A DNA stretch of 6,682 nt from Methylomonas sp. (GTDB taxonomy: Bacteria > Pseudomonadota > Gammaproteobacteria > Methylococcales > Methylomonadaceae): contig JALSIU010000002.1 in the NCBI GenBank assembly GCA_026989715.1, positions 1 to 6,682 on the forward strand, written 5' to 3'. The number at the start of each line of letters is the position of its first letter. Position 1 is the first letter of the stretch. Positions 1 through 6,290 of the stretch are shown here, piece after piece. The translations under genes and the position numbers were made by a program. The notes under the pieces are model-generated. The model saw only the letters and a program-made list of their open reading frames with translations, did not search any database and was not told the origin of the DNA.

Positions 1-1094
1 GGGCTAACCGTAAACACTAGCGGATATTTACCATAGACAATACGACCATCCCCTAAGCGATACCCTATCATAATAGAGAACTCGCCTGGTAAACCGTCCA
101 ATACACCCGCTAGCACAGTAAGCTCTTGCTCACTTTGCAAAGCCGCTTTTGCCGCTGTAGGCAAAGCCGTTACAGTACCTGACCATGCTTCCCACTGCTC
201 ACCATTGCGCACAAAGCTATTGACTTCATTACTTCCCTTTGCCACATAGCTCGCAAACATAAGCCATTCTGCATCAGCCCCTACATCATTGGCATCAACT
301 TTTACTTGATACCTTACTTCAACTGGCTGGCCAGCCGTAATGGTACTACCATTTTGCATGACTTGCCGAGCGGCACTCAGCGTAGAAAGAAAACACGCAC
401 CACTCGTGGCATCCGCTCCAAATATATCCGCATTCCCCATCGGCATACTATGTTCACCAGCCAATATCTCATCAACTCGTTCTTGAGATAATAACTGTGC
501 TGTATAACTGCCTTCTAGTGCTGTGATTTGGCGAGAAAATGCACGTAAATGATTATAAGAGCCATTTAAAAGTCCCGTATACATATCTTTCAGTGCACCT
601 ATATCGGTCTCAGAAATTACTCGCTCCAAATCAGCAATATCTACTTCTTCAATGAGTGCGCCAACTTTAAAAGCTTCAAGTTCAGAATTCAGCCCTCGCG
701 CGGTCAATTCGTCATAAAGATTTTGCAATTCAACATTATTAAACACACCATCTAAGTCACTAGCAGAGTCCTCCAAACCATATGCATCTACAAATACTTT
801 GACTTGATCCATATGCTTTTGTTCTGATTGAGTAATATTACCAAAAACATTGGCAAACCATTTCACATATAGCACTTGATAAACATCTCGCGCTAATTTT
901 TCTTCTTCACGCATAAACAATAAATCATCGACAACACTTTGTGGTAAAACCTGCCGCTGAATTTGCTCTGCACTTAACTTGCAAGGCTCTACAACCATAC
1001 CACCTTGCATGCTTCCATTCCCCGCAGCGAATACTGAGGCACTTATAGGTGCAAGTAAAGCGATAACAACCAAACTTTTCTTAAATTGAATCAT
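1..1094 (-). CDS. Exported ferritin-like DUF2202 protein with C-terminal extension, 3' end outside window
   Basis: 364 codons are visible from the ATG at 1094 and the frame is open to the window edge, so the C-terminus is missing. AAGGGAGA sits 7 nt before the ATG. Residues 1-23 look like a signal peptide: basic MIQFKK, a hydrophobic stretch, then VFA before AGNG. Residues about 55-195 match the DUF2202 ferritin-like family (PF09968): MREEEKLARDVY at 61-72, NITQSEQKHMD at 86-96 (an ExxH pair, E91 and H94), GALIEEVDIADLE at 145-157 and NHLRAF at 181-186. The Glu and His residues are the kind that hold a di-metal centre in ferritin-like four-helix bundles, but no reaction is established for the family. 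Residues from about 225 onward look beta-rich and end near GYRLGDGRIVYGKYP; I do not recognise this as a named domain. By inference it is a periplasmic, surface or secreted metal-binding or redox protein. The family call is firm; the function is not. Confidence 0.87.
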   Translation of the reverse strand, partial: MIQFKKSLVVIALLAPISASVFAAGNGSMQGGMVVEPCKLSAEQIQRQVLPQSVVDDLLFMREEEKLARDVYQVLYVKWFANVFGNITQSEQKHMDQVKVFVDAYGLEDSASDLDGVFNNVELQNLYDELTARGLNSELEAFKVGALIEEVDIADLERVISETDIGALKDMYTGLLNGSYNHLRAFSRQITALEGSYTAQLLSQERVDEILAGEHSMPMGNADIFGADATSGACFLSTLSAARQVMQNGSTITAGQPVEVRYQVKVDANDVGADAEWLMFASYVAKGSNEVNSFVRNGEQWEAWSGTVTALPTAAKAALQSEQELTVLAGVLDGLPGEFSIMIGYRLGDGRIVYGKYPLVFTVS

Positions 1095-1126
1095 GACTAA
1101 TCTCCCTTTTATGTAATGTCAATTTA

Positions 1127-1155
1127 ATATTAGTACATTATTATATAATAATCAA
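1127..1155 (-). promoter_or_regulatory. Candidate sigma70-type promoter of the DUF2202 gene
   Basis: Read on the minus strand, TTGATT (1155-1150) and TAATAT (1132-1127) are separated by exactly 17 nt. Each matches four of six consensus bases, and they lie 33-61 nt upstream of the ATG. The spacer contains a TATAAT that could be an alternative -10. The region is very AT-rich, so chance matches are easy. Confidence 0.4.
1137..1152. promoter_or_regulatory. 16-bp perfect AT palindrome in the DUF2202 promoter region
   Basis: ATTATTATATAATAAT is identical to its own reverse complement and lies between and over the candidate -35 and -10 boxes of the DUF2202 gene. Its symmetry and position suit an operator. 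It is not a clean match to a binding site I can name, and pure AT palindromes arise readily in such sequence. Confidence 0.35.
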
Positions 1156-1238
1156 GTAGCAATATGATATTAACCGAAGCATTTTTAATTGTATTTTTAC
1201 GCCGATAGGAAGAGACGTACATTTAAAAATCCGCACCC

Positions 1239-1254
1239 ACCACTTTTAAGTGGT
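1239..1254. repeat. Short inverted repeat (7-bp arms, 2-nt centre)
   Basis: ACCACTT and AAGTGGT flank a TT centre in the spacer between secF and the DUF2202 gene. On the minus strand the arm is followed, after about 8 nt, by GGATTTTTAAAT. It could be a weak second terminator behind secF or a hairpin in a leader. The loop is too small for a good RNA hairpin unless the arms open by one pair. Confidence 0.35.
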
Positions 1255-1336
1255 TGCAGCAATAACTTTACACTGACAAAAATATTAGGTTAATTGTATG
1301 CAGGTATTTACGAGAATTTAACAATACCCAAATTTG

Positions 1337-1375
1337 ACTGATTCCTGCCTATGCAGGTATATAGAGCGGTTATTT
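1337..1375. repeat. Copy 1 of ACTGATT...TATATAGAGYGGTTATTT repeat, interrupted by a 14-bp palindrome
   Basis: ACTGATT (1337-1343) and TATATAGAGCGGTTATTT (1358-1375) match 6611-6635 with one mismatch, but there the two parts are contiguous. Here they are split by CCTGCCTATGCAGG (1344-1357), a 5-bp stem with a 4-nt loop. The string TATGCAGGTAT at 1350-1360 also recurs at 1297-1307. This looks like a member of an intergenic repeat family. Confidence 0.5.
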
Positions 1376-1382
1376 ACAAACA

Positions 1383-1423
1383 CCATCAGCTCAGCTTATG
1401 CGATTGCTACACTAAGCTGATGG
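1383..1423 (-). terminator. Probable operon terminator after secF
   Basis: On the minus strand CCATCAGCTTAG (1423-1412) pairs with CTGAGCTGATGG (1394-1383), a 12-bp stem with one G-U pair and a 17-nt loop, starting 13 nt past the secF stop. The following minus-strand bases read TGTTTGTAAATA, which is U-rich but not a clean U-run. Placement at the end of the operon supports termination; the weak tail and large loop lower the confidence. Confidence 0.6.
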
Positions 1424-1436
1424 CGATACTTCTTTA

Positions 1437-2393
1437 CTATGGTCGATCAATATCTCTACGTTCTGCGCCGATCATATCAAACTCAGCACCTTCTACTTCT
1501 ACTTCAACCACCATCAAATCTTCTTTGCTGACCCCTAGAGCGAGTACCACGGGGCTGGCAACAAAAATAGAAGAATAAGTACCAATCACAACCCCAATCA
1601 ATAGCGCAATGGCGAAATTATGAATAATCTCTCCGCCTAATAGAGCCAAGGCAACTAATACTAATAATGTAGTCAGTGAAGTCATTAACGTACGGCTTAA
1701 AGTCTGATTCAATGAAATATTCATTACATTTTCAGCCGAACCTTTACGCATTAAGCGAAAATTTTCCCGAATGCGGTCATAAACCACAATGGTGTCATTT
1801 AACGAATAACCAATAACTGCCAAAATAGCGGCTAAAACGGTAAGGTCAAACTCCATTTGCAGAATGGAGAAAAAACCCAAGGTAATAATGACATCATGCG
1901 CTAAGGCCGCAACTGAGCCTAATGCAAATTTATATTCAAACCGCCAAGCAACATAAATTAAAATGCCGAACATGGAATACAATAAAGCCAAACCACCATC
2001 TTCGGTTAATTCATCCCCTACCTGCGGGCCGACAAACTCAACGCGCCGAATATCACCCTGCGCCGCCATCGCCTTATCCGCTGCCCGCGTTACCGCTGTG
2101 CTTAGTTCTGCATCACTGACCCCTTCTTTGGGCTTTAAGCGAATTAGAATTTCTTGCGATGTACCAAAGTGCTGTACCACCGAATCTTCAAAACCGGCTT
2201 CATTGAGCGTTGCGCGCATCTTGCTTAAATCCACTGCTTGTTGATAGCCAATTTCAACCAAGGTTCCCCCTGTAAAATCAATGCCTAGCTTTAAACCTTG
2301 TGCGGCCAAAGAAACAATCGAAGCAATTAATAGCAATCCCGAAAAAATAGTGGCTAAATGCCGTTTACCTAAAAAATCAATTTGTGTTGTCAT
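1437..2393 (-). CDS. secF: Protein translocase subunit SecF
   Basis: An inner-membrane subunit of the SecDF-YajC complex, which uses the proton motive force to help complete SecYEG-dependent export from the periplasmic side. The 318 residues compare with 323 in E. coli. The first membrane helix is at about 13-31, followed by LGIDFTGGT (36-44) opening the periplasmic domain. VGPQVGDEL (121-129) leads into the C-terminal five-helix bundle. The RND-type signature GYSLNDTIVVYDRIREN (195-211) carries D200, D206 and R207, the acidic and basic residues expected for proton coupling. The cytoplasmic tail is acidic (VEVEVEGAEFD). The ATG at 2393 has AGGA 8 nt upstream and lies 14 nt after secD, so the two are co-transcribed and probably translationally linked. 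No frameshift or missing motif is seen. Confidence 0.97.
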   Translation of the reverse strand: MTTQIDFLGKRHLATIFSGLLLIASIVSLAAQGLKLGIDFTGGTLVEIGYQQAVDLSKMRATLNEAGFEDSVVQHFGTSQEILIRLKPKEGVSDAELSTAVTRAADKAMAAQGDIRRVEFVGPQVGDELTEDGGLALLYSMFGILIYVAWRFEYKFALGSVAALAHDVIITLGFFSILQMEFDLTVLAAILAVIGYSLNDTIVVYDRIRENFRLMRKGSAENVMNISLNQTLSRTLMTSLTTLLVLVALALLGGEIIHNFAIALLIGVVIGTYSSIFVASPVVLALGVSKEDLMVVEVEVEGAEFDMIGAERRDIDRP

Positions 2394-2407
2394 AATATTA
2401 GTCCTGA

Positions 2408-4258
2408 TTAAATAGATAATTTTTCAATACGGCGGTTGCCGTAAATCCAGTTGATGACCATGCGCGACCCTAAAATCGCGGTAAACATAGAGGTCAAAAT
2501 ACCGATAGCCAAAGTGATGGCAAAACCTTTAATCGGCCCGGTACCAAAACCAAATAACACTAATGCCACTAATAATGTCGTAATATTGGCATCAAAAATG
2601 GTGGCAAAGGCTTTTTCATAACCCACAAAAATACTGGTTTGCGGCGAATTACCATTACGCAATTCTTCTTTGATACGTTCAAAAATCAAGACATTGGCAT
2701 CAACCGCCATCCCGACTGTTAAGACAATCCCTGCAATACCGGGTAGCGTTAAAGTGGCTTGTAGCATTGATAACACCGCAATAATGACTACCAAGTTAAA
2801 GGTTAAGGCCAAATTAGCAATCAAACCAAAGGTTTTATAATAAACGGCCATAAAGATAAGTACCAAGACAAATCCCACCATGACCGACATCACACCTTTG
2901 TCGATATTATCTTGCCCCAAACTTGGCCCAACGGTACGCTCTTCTACAATATCCAGTGGTGCGGCCAACGAACCGGCTCTTAACAATAAGGATAATTTAC
3001 GCGCTTCTTGCGTACTATCTAAACCGGTCGTTTGAAAACGCTTACTAAATGCATCCCGTACTGTGGCAATGCTAATGACTTCTTCCACTTTTTCTTTACG
3101 CTCAACTTTTTTACCATTGACCATTTTAGTTGTGGTTTTGCGTTCGATAAAAACAACCGCCATCGGCTGACCAATATTATCTTTCGTAAATTTACCCATT
3201 TTCTTGGCACCAATACCATTTAGGGTAATATTGACCGAAGCAGAACCATTTTGATCCAAACCTGATGAGGCATCTACAATTTGGTCACCGGTAATAATAA
3301 CCCGTTTTTTTAATAAAACAGGGGCTTTGGTATCACGCTCATAATAAAGTTTACTACCCAACGGCACACGACCGGATAAGGCGCGTTGCACATCGTGCTG
3401 TGTATCTACTTTACGGTATTCTAGTGTTGCGGTTGTTCCTAAAATTTCTTTTGCACGTGCCGTATCTTGTATTCCCGGCAATTGCACCACAATACGGCTA
3501 TCGCCTTGTTGCTGAATCACCGGCTCGGAGACACCTAATTCATTCACACGATTACGTAAGGTGGTAATATTTTGTGATAGAGCAAATTTTTTGAGGGCTT
3601 TAATTTCTGCTTCGGCAAGGCGCAGGTAGATAACCGGCGCGTCTTCATCTTCCTGCATACTCAGCTTACGAAACTCATCATCAATGATGGCAACGGCCGC
3701 TTGCTTGTCTTTTTCGTTACGCAACACGACTTTAATCGCGCCGTTATCAAAAGACACCGACTTATAACGAATTTTCGCACTACGCAATGCTGCACGTACA
3801 TCACTATTATAACGCTCTTCAGCTTGTTTAATGGCTGCCGCCATATCCACTTGATAGAGAAAATGCACCCCACCGCGCAAATCCAAACCTAAATACATCG
3901 GGCTAGCCCCTAAAGCACTCAGCCAACTAGGAGTTGCCGGCGCCAAATTTAAAGCGACCGTTAATTTGCCAGCAAATTCATGGCGCAATAAATCCGCAGC
4001 TTGCATCTGTGCATTGGTATCCTGAAAACGCACTAACAGCTTACTATCATCGCGCTCAATTGCTTTGGTGGCAATTGCGGCGGTTTGCAAAGCTTTTTCA
4101 ACACGCGCTACTTGCGTGTCTGCGAGTGCAGTCCCATCACTGGACGAAATTTGCACCGACGGGTCATCACCGAATAGGTTAGGCAATGCATACACAATAC
4201 CTAGCACCAATACGGCTAGAATCAATAAGTTTTTCCAAAAAGGGAAATGGTTTTGCAT
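2408..4258 (-). CDS. secD: Protein translocase subunit SecD
   Basis: The partner of SecF in the SecDF-YajC membrane complex. Starting at the ATG at 4258 it is 616 residues, against 615 in E. coli. The frame is open to a TTG at 4282, but the ATG gives the family N-terminus MQNHFPFWK and has TGGA about 6 nt upstream. A first membrane helix at about 9-27 is followed by a large periplasmic domain with YLGLDLRGGVHF (122-133) and TLRNRVNELGVSEP (233-246). GPSLGQ (444-449) precedes the membrane bundle. TLPGIAG and GMAVDANVLIFERI place the key acidic residue at D520, matching E. coli D519 needed for proton-driven function. A lysine-rich stretch, MVNGKKVERKEKVEE, lies in the periplasmic part and is a usual variable insertion. 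It sits 81 nt after yajC and 14 nt before secF. It appears complete and functional. Confidence 0.97.
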   Translation of the reverse strand: MQNHFPFWKNLLILAVLVLGIVYALPNLFGDDPSVQISSSDGTALADTQVARVEKALQTAAIATKAIERDDSKLLVRFQDTNAQMQAADLLRHEFAGKLTVALNLAPATPSWLSALGASPMYLGLDLRGGVHFLYQVDMAAAIKQAEERYNSDVRAALRSAKIRYKSVSFDNGAIKVVLRNEKDKQAAVAIIDDEFRKLSMQEDEDAPVIYLRLAEAEIKALKKFALSQNITTLRNRVNELGVSEPVIQQQGDSRIVVQLPGIQDTARAKEILGTTATLEYRKVDTQHDVQRALSGRVPLGSKLYYERDTKAPVLLKKRVIITGDQIVDASSGLDQNGSASVNITLNGIGAKKMGKFTKDNIGQPMAVVFIERKTTTKMVNGKKVERKEKVEEVISIATVRDAFSKRFQTTGLDSTQEARKLSLLLRAGSLAAPLDIVEERTVGPSLGQDNIDKGVMSVMVGFVLVLIFMAVYYKTFGLIANLALTFNLVVIIAVLSMLQATLTLPGIAGIVLTVGMAVDANVLIFERIKEELRNGNSPQTSIFVGYEKAFATIFDANITTLLVALVLFGFGTGPIKGFAITLAIGILTSMFTAILGSRMVINWIYGNRRIEKLSI

Positions 4259-4285
4259 GATATTTCCATCAAGATAAATCAATTA

Positions 4286-4339
4286 CCGGCACAGGAGTCT
4301 ATGCCGGAATTACTATTACACGTTCGGCGTTATACCGAA
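4286..4339 (-). other. Two small inverted repeats in the yajC-secD spacer
   Basis: CCGGCA/TGCCGG (4286-4291 and 4302-4307, 10-nt loop) and TTCGG/CCGAA (4323-4327 and 4335-4339, 7-nt loop) fill most of the 81-nt gap, the longest in the operon. Neither is followed by a U-run on the minus strand, so they are not classic terminators. They could be RNA processing or stability elements that set the yajC to secD ratio, which is inference. Confidence 0.35.
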
Positions 4340-4687
4340 TTAAGATTTGTTTTTTTTCATTTGAACTTTATAAGTTCCTTTCGGCATCAAGCTAGTAATC
4401 TGATGACGCTGTACTTGAATCACAACATTATTAGCCACTTCAACCTGCACAAAATTCTCATCTAAACTGATGACTTTACCTAAAACACCGCCATTAGTCA
4501 CAACTTCTGCACCCGCCTGCATTTCTTCAAGCATTTTCTTATGCTCTTTGGCGCGTTTAGATTGCGGCCTTAAAAATAAAAAGTAGAAAAAAACCAAGAT
4601 GCCTAATGGAAACAACATCCCTTCCCAGCCCGGTTGTTGCGCTACCGGCGCAGCTTCAGCCATTGCATCAGATATAAAAAAACTCAT
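4340..4687 (-). CDS. yajC: SecDF-associated membrane protein YajC
   Basis: A small single-span inner-membrane protein that copurifies with SecDF and is not essential in E. coli. The ATG at 4687 gives 115 residues (E. coli about 110). An in-frame TTG at 4708 would add seven residues, but GGGGGG lies just before the ATG and acts as the ribosome site, and MSFFISDAMAEA is the usual family opening. One membrane helix lies at about 23-39, followed at once by the family signature FLRPQSKRAKEHKKML (38-53). The cytoplasmic domain holds GAEVVTNGGVLGKV and ends in a basic tail, MKKNKS. It lies 42 nt after tgt and 81 nt before secD, the conserved order in gammaproteobacteria. Confidence 0.95.
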   Translation of the reverse strand: MSFFISDAMAEAAPVAQQPGWEGMLFPLGILVFFYFLFLRPQSKRAKEHKKMLEEMQAGAEVVTNGGVLGKVISLDENFVQVEVANNVVIQVQRHQITSLMPKGTYKVQMKKNKS

Positions 4688-4729
4688 AATCCCCCCGTTA
4701 TCGTACAAATTAAAATAAAAAGCTCACCA

Positions 4730-5845
4730 TTATGCCACACTCGGCACTGCTTTACCGCGTTGTTGATAAAAAGACTTGACAAAGTTTTCAAACACCCCGT
4801 TTTCAAGGGAGTCACGCATCTCTTGCATTAAATTTAAATAATAATGCAGGTTATGAATGGTATTCAGTCTGGCTCCTAAAATCTCATGACACTTATCTAA
4901 ATGGCGTAAATAGGAGCGTGAATAATGCCGGCAAGTATAACAAGCACAGCCTTCTTCTAGTGGCTTGGTATCCAAACGATATTGGCTATTACGGATTTTA
5001 ATAACGCCTGTTCGCGTAAAAATATGTCCATTACGCGCATTACGCGTCGGCATCACACAATCAAACATGTCAATACCACGGCGTACGGCCTCCACCAAAT
5101 CTTCCGGCGTTCCCACTCCCATCAAATAGCGCGGTTTATCAACCGGTAATTTAGGATGCACGACATCTAAGGTCGCCATCATCTCTTCTTTTGGCTCACC
5201 CACCGACAGGCCGCCAATCGCATAACCATCAAAACCGATATTAACCAGGCCGGCAATGGATTCCTGGCGCAAATGCTCATACATTCCGCCTTGCACGATG
5301 CCGAATAATGCCGCAGGGTTATCGCCATGTGCTTTTTTACTGCGCTCAGCCCAGCGTAAGGATAAACGCATTGAATCTGCCGCCTCCTGCACGGTAGCAG
5401 GGTATGGCGTACATTCATCAAAAATCATCACAATATCCGAGCCTAAATCACGTTGTACCTGCATAGATTCTTCCGGCCCCATAAAAATTTTATGGCCATC
5501 AATCGGCGATTTAAATGTCACACCAGCCTCGGTAATTTTGCGCAATTCCCCCAAGCTAAACACCTGAAAACCACCGGAGTCGGTCAGAATAGGCCCTTGC
5601 CATGCCATAAAATCATGTAAATCCCCATGCGCTTTAATCACATCCATTTCCGGACGTAACATCAAGTGAAAAGTATTACCCAAAATAATTTGTGCCCCAA
5701 GTTCTGTCAGCTCATGCGGCGTTAATGACTTCACCGAACCATAAGTTCCTACAGGCATAAAAATAGGTGTTTCAATGACACCCCGCGCAAAAGTCAAACG
5801 CCCACGACGCGCATGACCCGCACTTGTTAATAAATCAAATTGCAT
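4730..5845 (-). CDS. tgt: Queuine tRNA-ribosyltransferase (tRNA-guanine transglycosylase)
   Basis: A cytoplasmic enzyme that swaps guanine 34 of GUN-anticodon tRNAs (Tyr, His, Asn, Asp) for the queuosine precursor preQ1. The 371 residues compare with 375 in E. coli. It is a TIM-barrel with LTDSGGFQVFSL (87-98) carrying D89, the substrate-site aspartate at the same position as in E. coli. FGIVQGG is at 181-187 and IGGLSVGE at 210-217. GIDMFDCVMPTRNARNGH (257-274) places the nucleophile at D262 and the tRNA-contact loop after it. Zinc ligands are C300, C302, C305 and H331, all present. The codon before the ATG at 5845 is an in-frame TAA, so no earlier start is possible, yet no Shine-Dalgarno sequence is visible in the preceding AT-rich 15 nt. 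It is the first gene of the operon here; queA, its frequent upstream neighbour and next-step enzyme in the pathway, is absent. Confidence 0.97.
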   Translation of the reverse strand: MQFDLLTSAGHARRGRLTFARGVIETPIFMPVGTYGSVKSLTPHELTELGAQIILGNTFHLMLRPEMDVIKAHGDLHDFMAWQGPILTDSGGFQVFSLGELRKITEAGVTFKSPIDGHKIFMGPEESMQVQRDLGSDIVMIFDECTPYPATVQEAADSMRLSLRWAERSKKAHGDNPAALFGIVQGGMYEHLRQESIAGLVNIGFDGYAIGGLSVGEPKEEMMATLDVVHPKLPVDKPRYLMGVGTPEDLVEAVRRGIDMFDCVMPTRNARNGHIFTRTGVIKIRNSQYRLDTKPLEEGCACYTCRHYSRSYLRHLDKCHEILGARLNTIHNLHYYLNLMQEMRDSLENGVFENFVKSFYQQRGKAVPSVA

Positions 5846-5880
5846 TTAGTTAAATATTGAATAAAATTTTTTAGGCGTAT

Positions 5881-5894
5881 ATTTTACCATTATC
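5881..5894 (-). promoter_or_regulatory. Candidate -10 region of the tgt-yajC-secDF promoter
   Basis: The minus strand reads GATAATGGTAAAAT just before the AT-rich leader of tgt, giving two overlapping -10-like hexamers, GATAAT (5894-5889) and TAAAAT (5886-5881). At 17-18 nt upstream the -35 candidates (TAATCA/TTAATC, or CACCTT) are poor, so an activator or another sigma factor is possible. The call rests on position and one hexamer only. Confidence 0.3.
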
Positions 5895-5902
5895 GCTCTA
5901 AT

Positions 5903-5929
5903 TAAGGTGATTGATTAAACATCACCTTA
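5903..5929. promoter_or_regulatory. 9-bp inverted repeat upstream of tgt (operator or hairpin)
   Basis: TAAGGTGAT (5903-5911) and ATCACCTTA (5921-5929) are perfect inverted copies with a 9-nt AT-rich spacer. The repeat starts 58 nt upstream of the tgt ATG and overlaps where a -35 box would lie. Neither strand has a U-run after it, so it is a poor terminator for the upstream ORF. The two-half-site geometry suits a dimeric regulator; I cannot assign one. Confidence 0.45.
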
Positions 5930-5986
5930 GCAATACCTTCATCAAATTAAAGGAGAAAAAAATAAACCCAACAGAACACATTATTT

Positions 5987-6286
5987 TCATTCATATCGGT
6001 AAACTTTTGTTTCAGCCTTAATATCCATTAGTTTATCTATCCCGCCAGACAAATCATATTTATGCAAAACGGAGGAACCATCTGCATCAATCATCCTTAT
6101 ATCAACACTTCTATCATGAAAATTTTTCTTATCTTTAAAAGAATGTATTTCTATGCTGACCTTGTCAATTAAGGGCTTCAACGTCGCTTCAAGTCCATCA
6201 TTAATACGATAACTGGACTCATAATTGGCATCTTTATAATGTAATTCTCTGCAATGAATAACAATTTTCTCCACTTCTTTTGCCAT
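5987..6286 (-). CDS. Small protein of uncertain family, possibly 5'-truncated
   Basis: From the ATG at 6286 the product is 99 residues, MAKEVEKIVIHCRELHY onward. It reads like a folded alpha/beta domain: a first strand EKIVIHCRE, a helix around NDGLEATLKPLID, a strand VSIEIHSF, then FHDRSVDIRMID and YDLSGGIDKLMD, ending KVYRYE. The HDR followed by a strand, a turn and GGID resembles the end of MIT C-terminal and phospholipase-D-like domains, although the HxK motif of true phospholipase D is absent. That link is from memory of the fold and is weak. The frame is also open upstream, with a TTG at 6322 and a stop at about 6360, but those codons lie in a transposable element. No good ribosome site precedes the ATG, whose first base is 4 nt from the element end. 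It may be the remnant of a longer protein cut by the element. It runs the same way as tgt, 141 nt before it. Confidence 0.5.
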   Translation of the reverse strand: MAKEVEKIVIHCRELHYKDANYESSYRINDGLEATLKPLIDKVSIEIHSFKDKKNFHDRSVDIRMIDADGSSVLHKYDLSGGIDKLMDIKAETKVYRYE

Positions 6287-6290
6287 ACTC

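Noticed and set aside
306..491. 61-codon plus-strand open frame
   Set aside because: It is antisense to the DUF2202 gene, whose minus-strand frame is continuous and matches family motifs.
1351..1578. 75-codon plus-strand open frame after secF
   Set aside because: Over half is antisense to the secF C-terminus, and the rest crosses the terminator hairpin and repeat sequence.
3019..3223. Open frames inside secD on both strands
   Set aside because: They lie wholly within the well-conserved secD frame and show no recognisable protein features.
4259..4282. Upstream TTG start for secD
   Set aside because: The extra eight residues are not part of the usual SecD N-terminus; the ATG at 4258 gives 616 residues, against 615 in E. 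coli.
4688..4708. Upstream TTG start for yajC
   Set aside because: The ATG at 4687 has its own G-rich ribosome site and gives the standard YajC N-terminus and length.
5903..5929. Terminator for the small upstream ORF
   Set aside because: The stem is perfect but neither strand has a U-rich tail after it.
5949..5970. Plus-strand ribosome-site-like AAAGGAG
   Set aside because: No ATG, GTG or TTG follows at a usable distance and no reading frame with protein features lies downstream.
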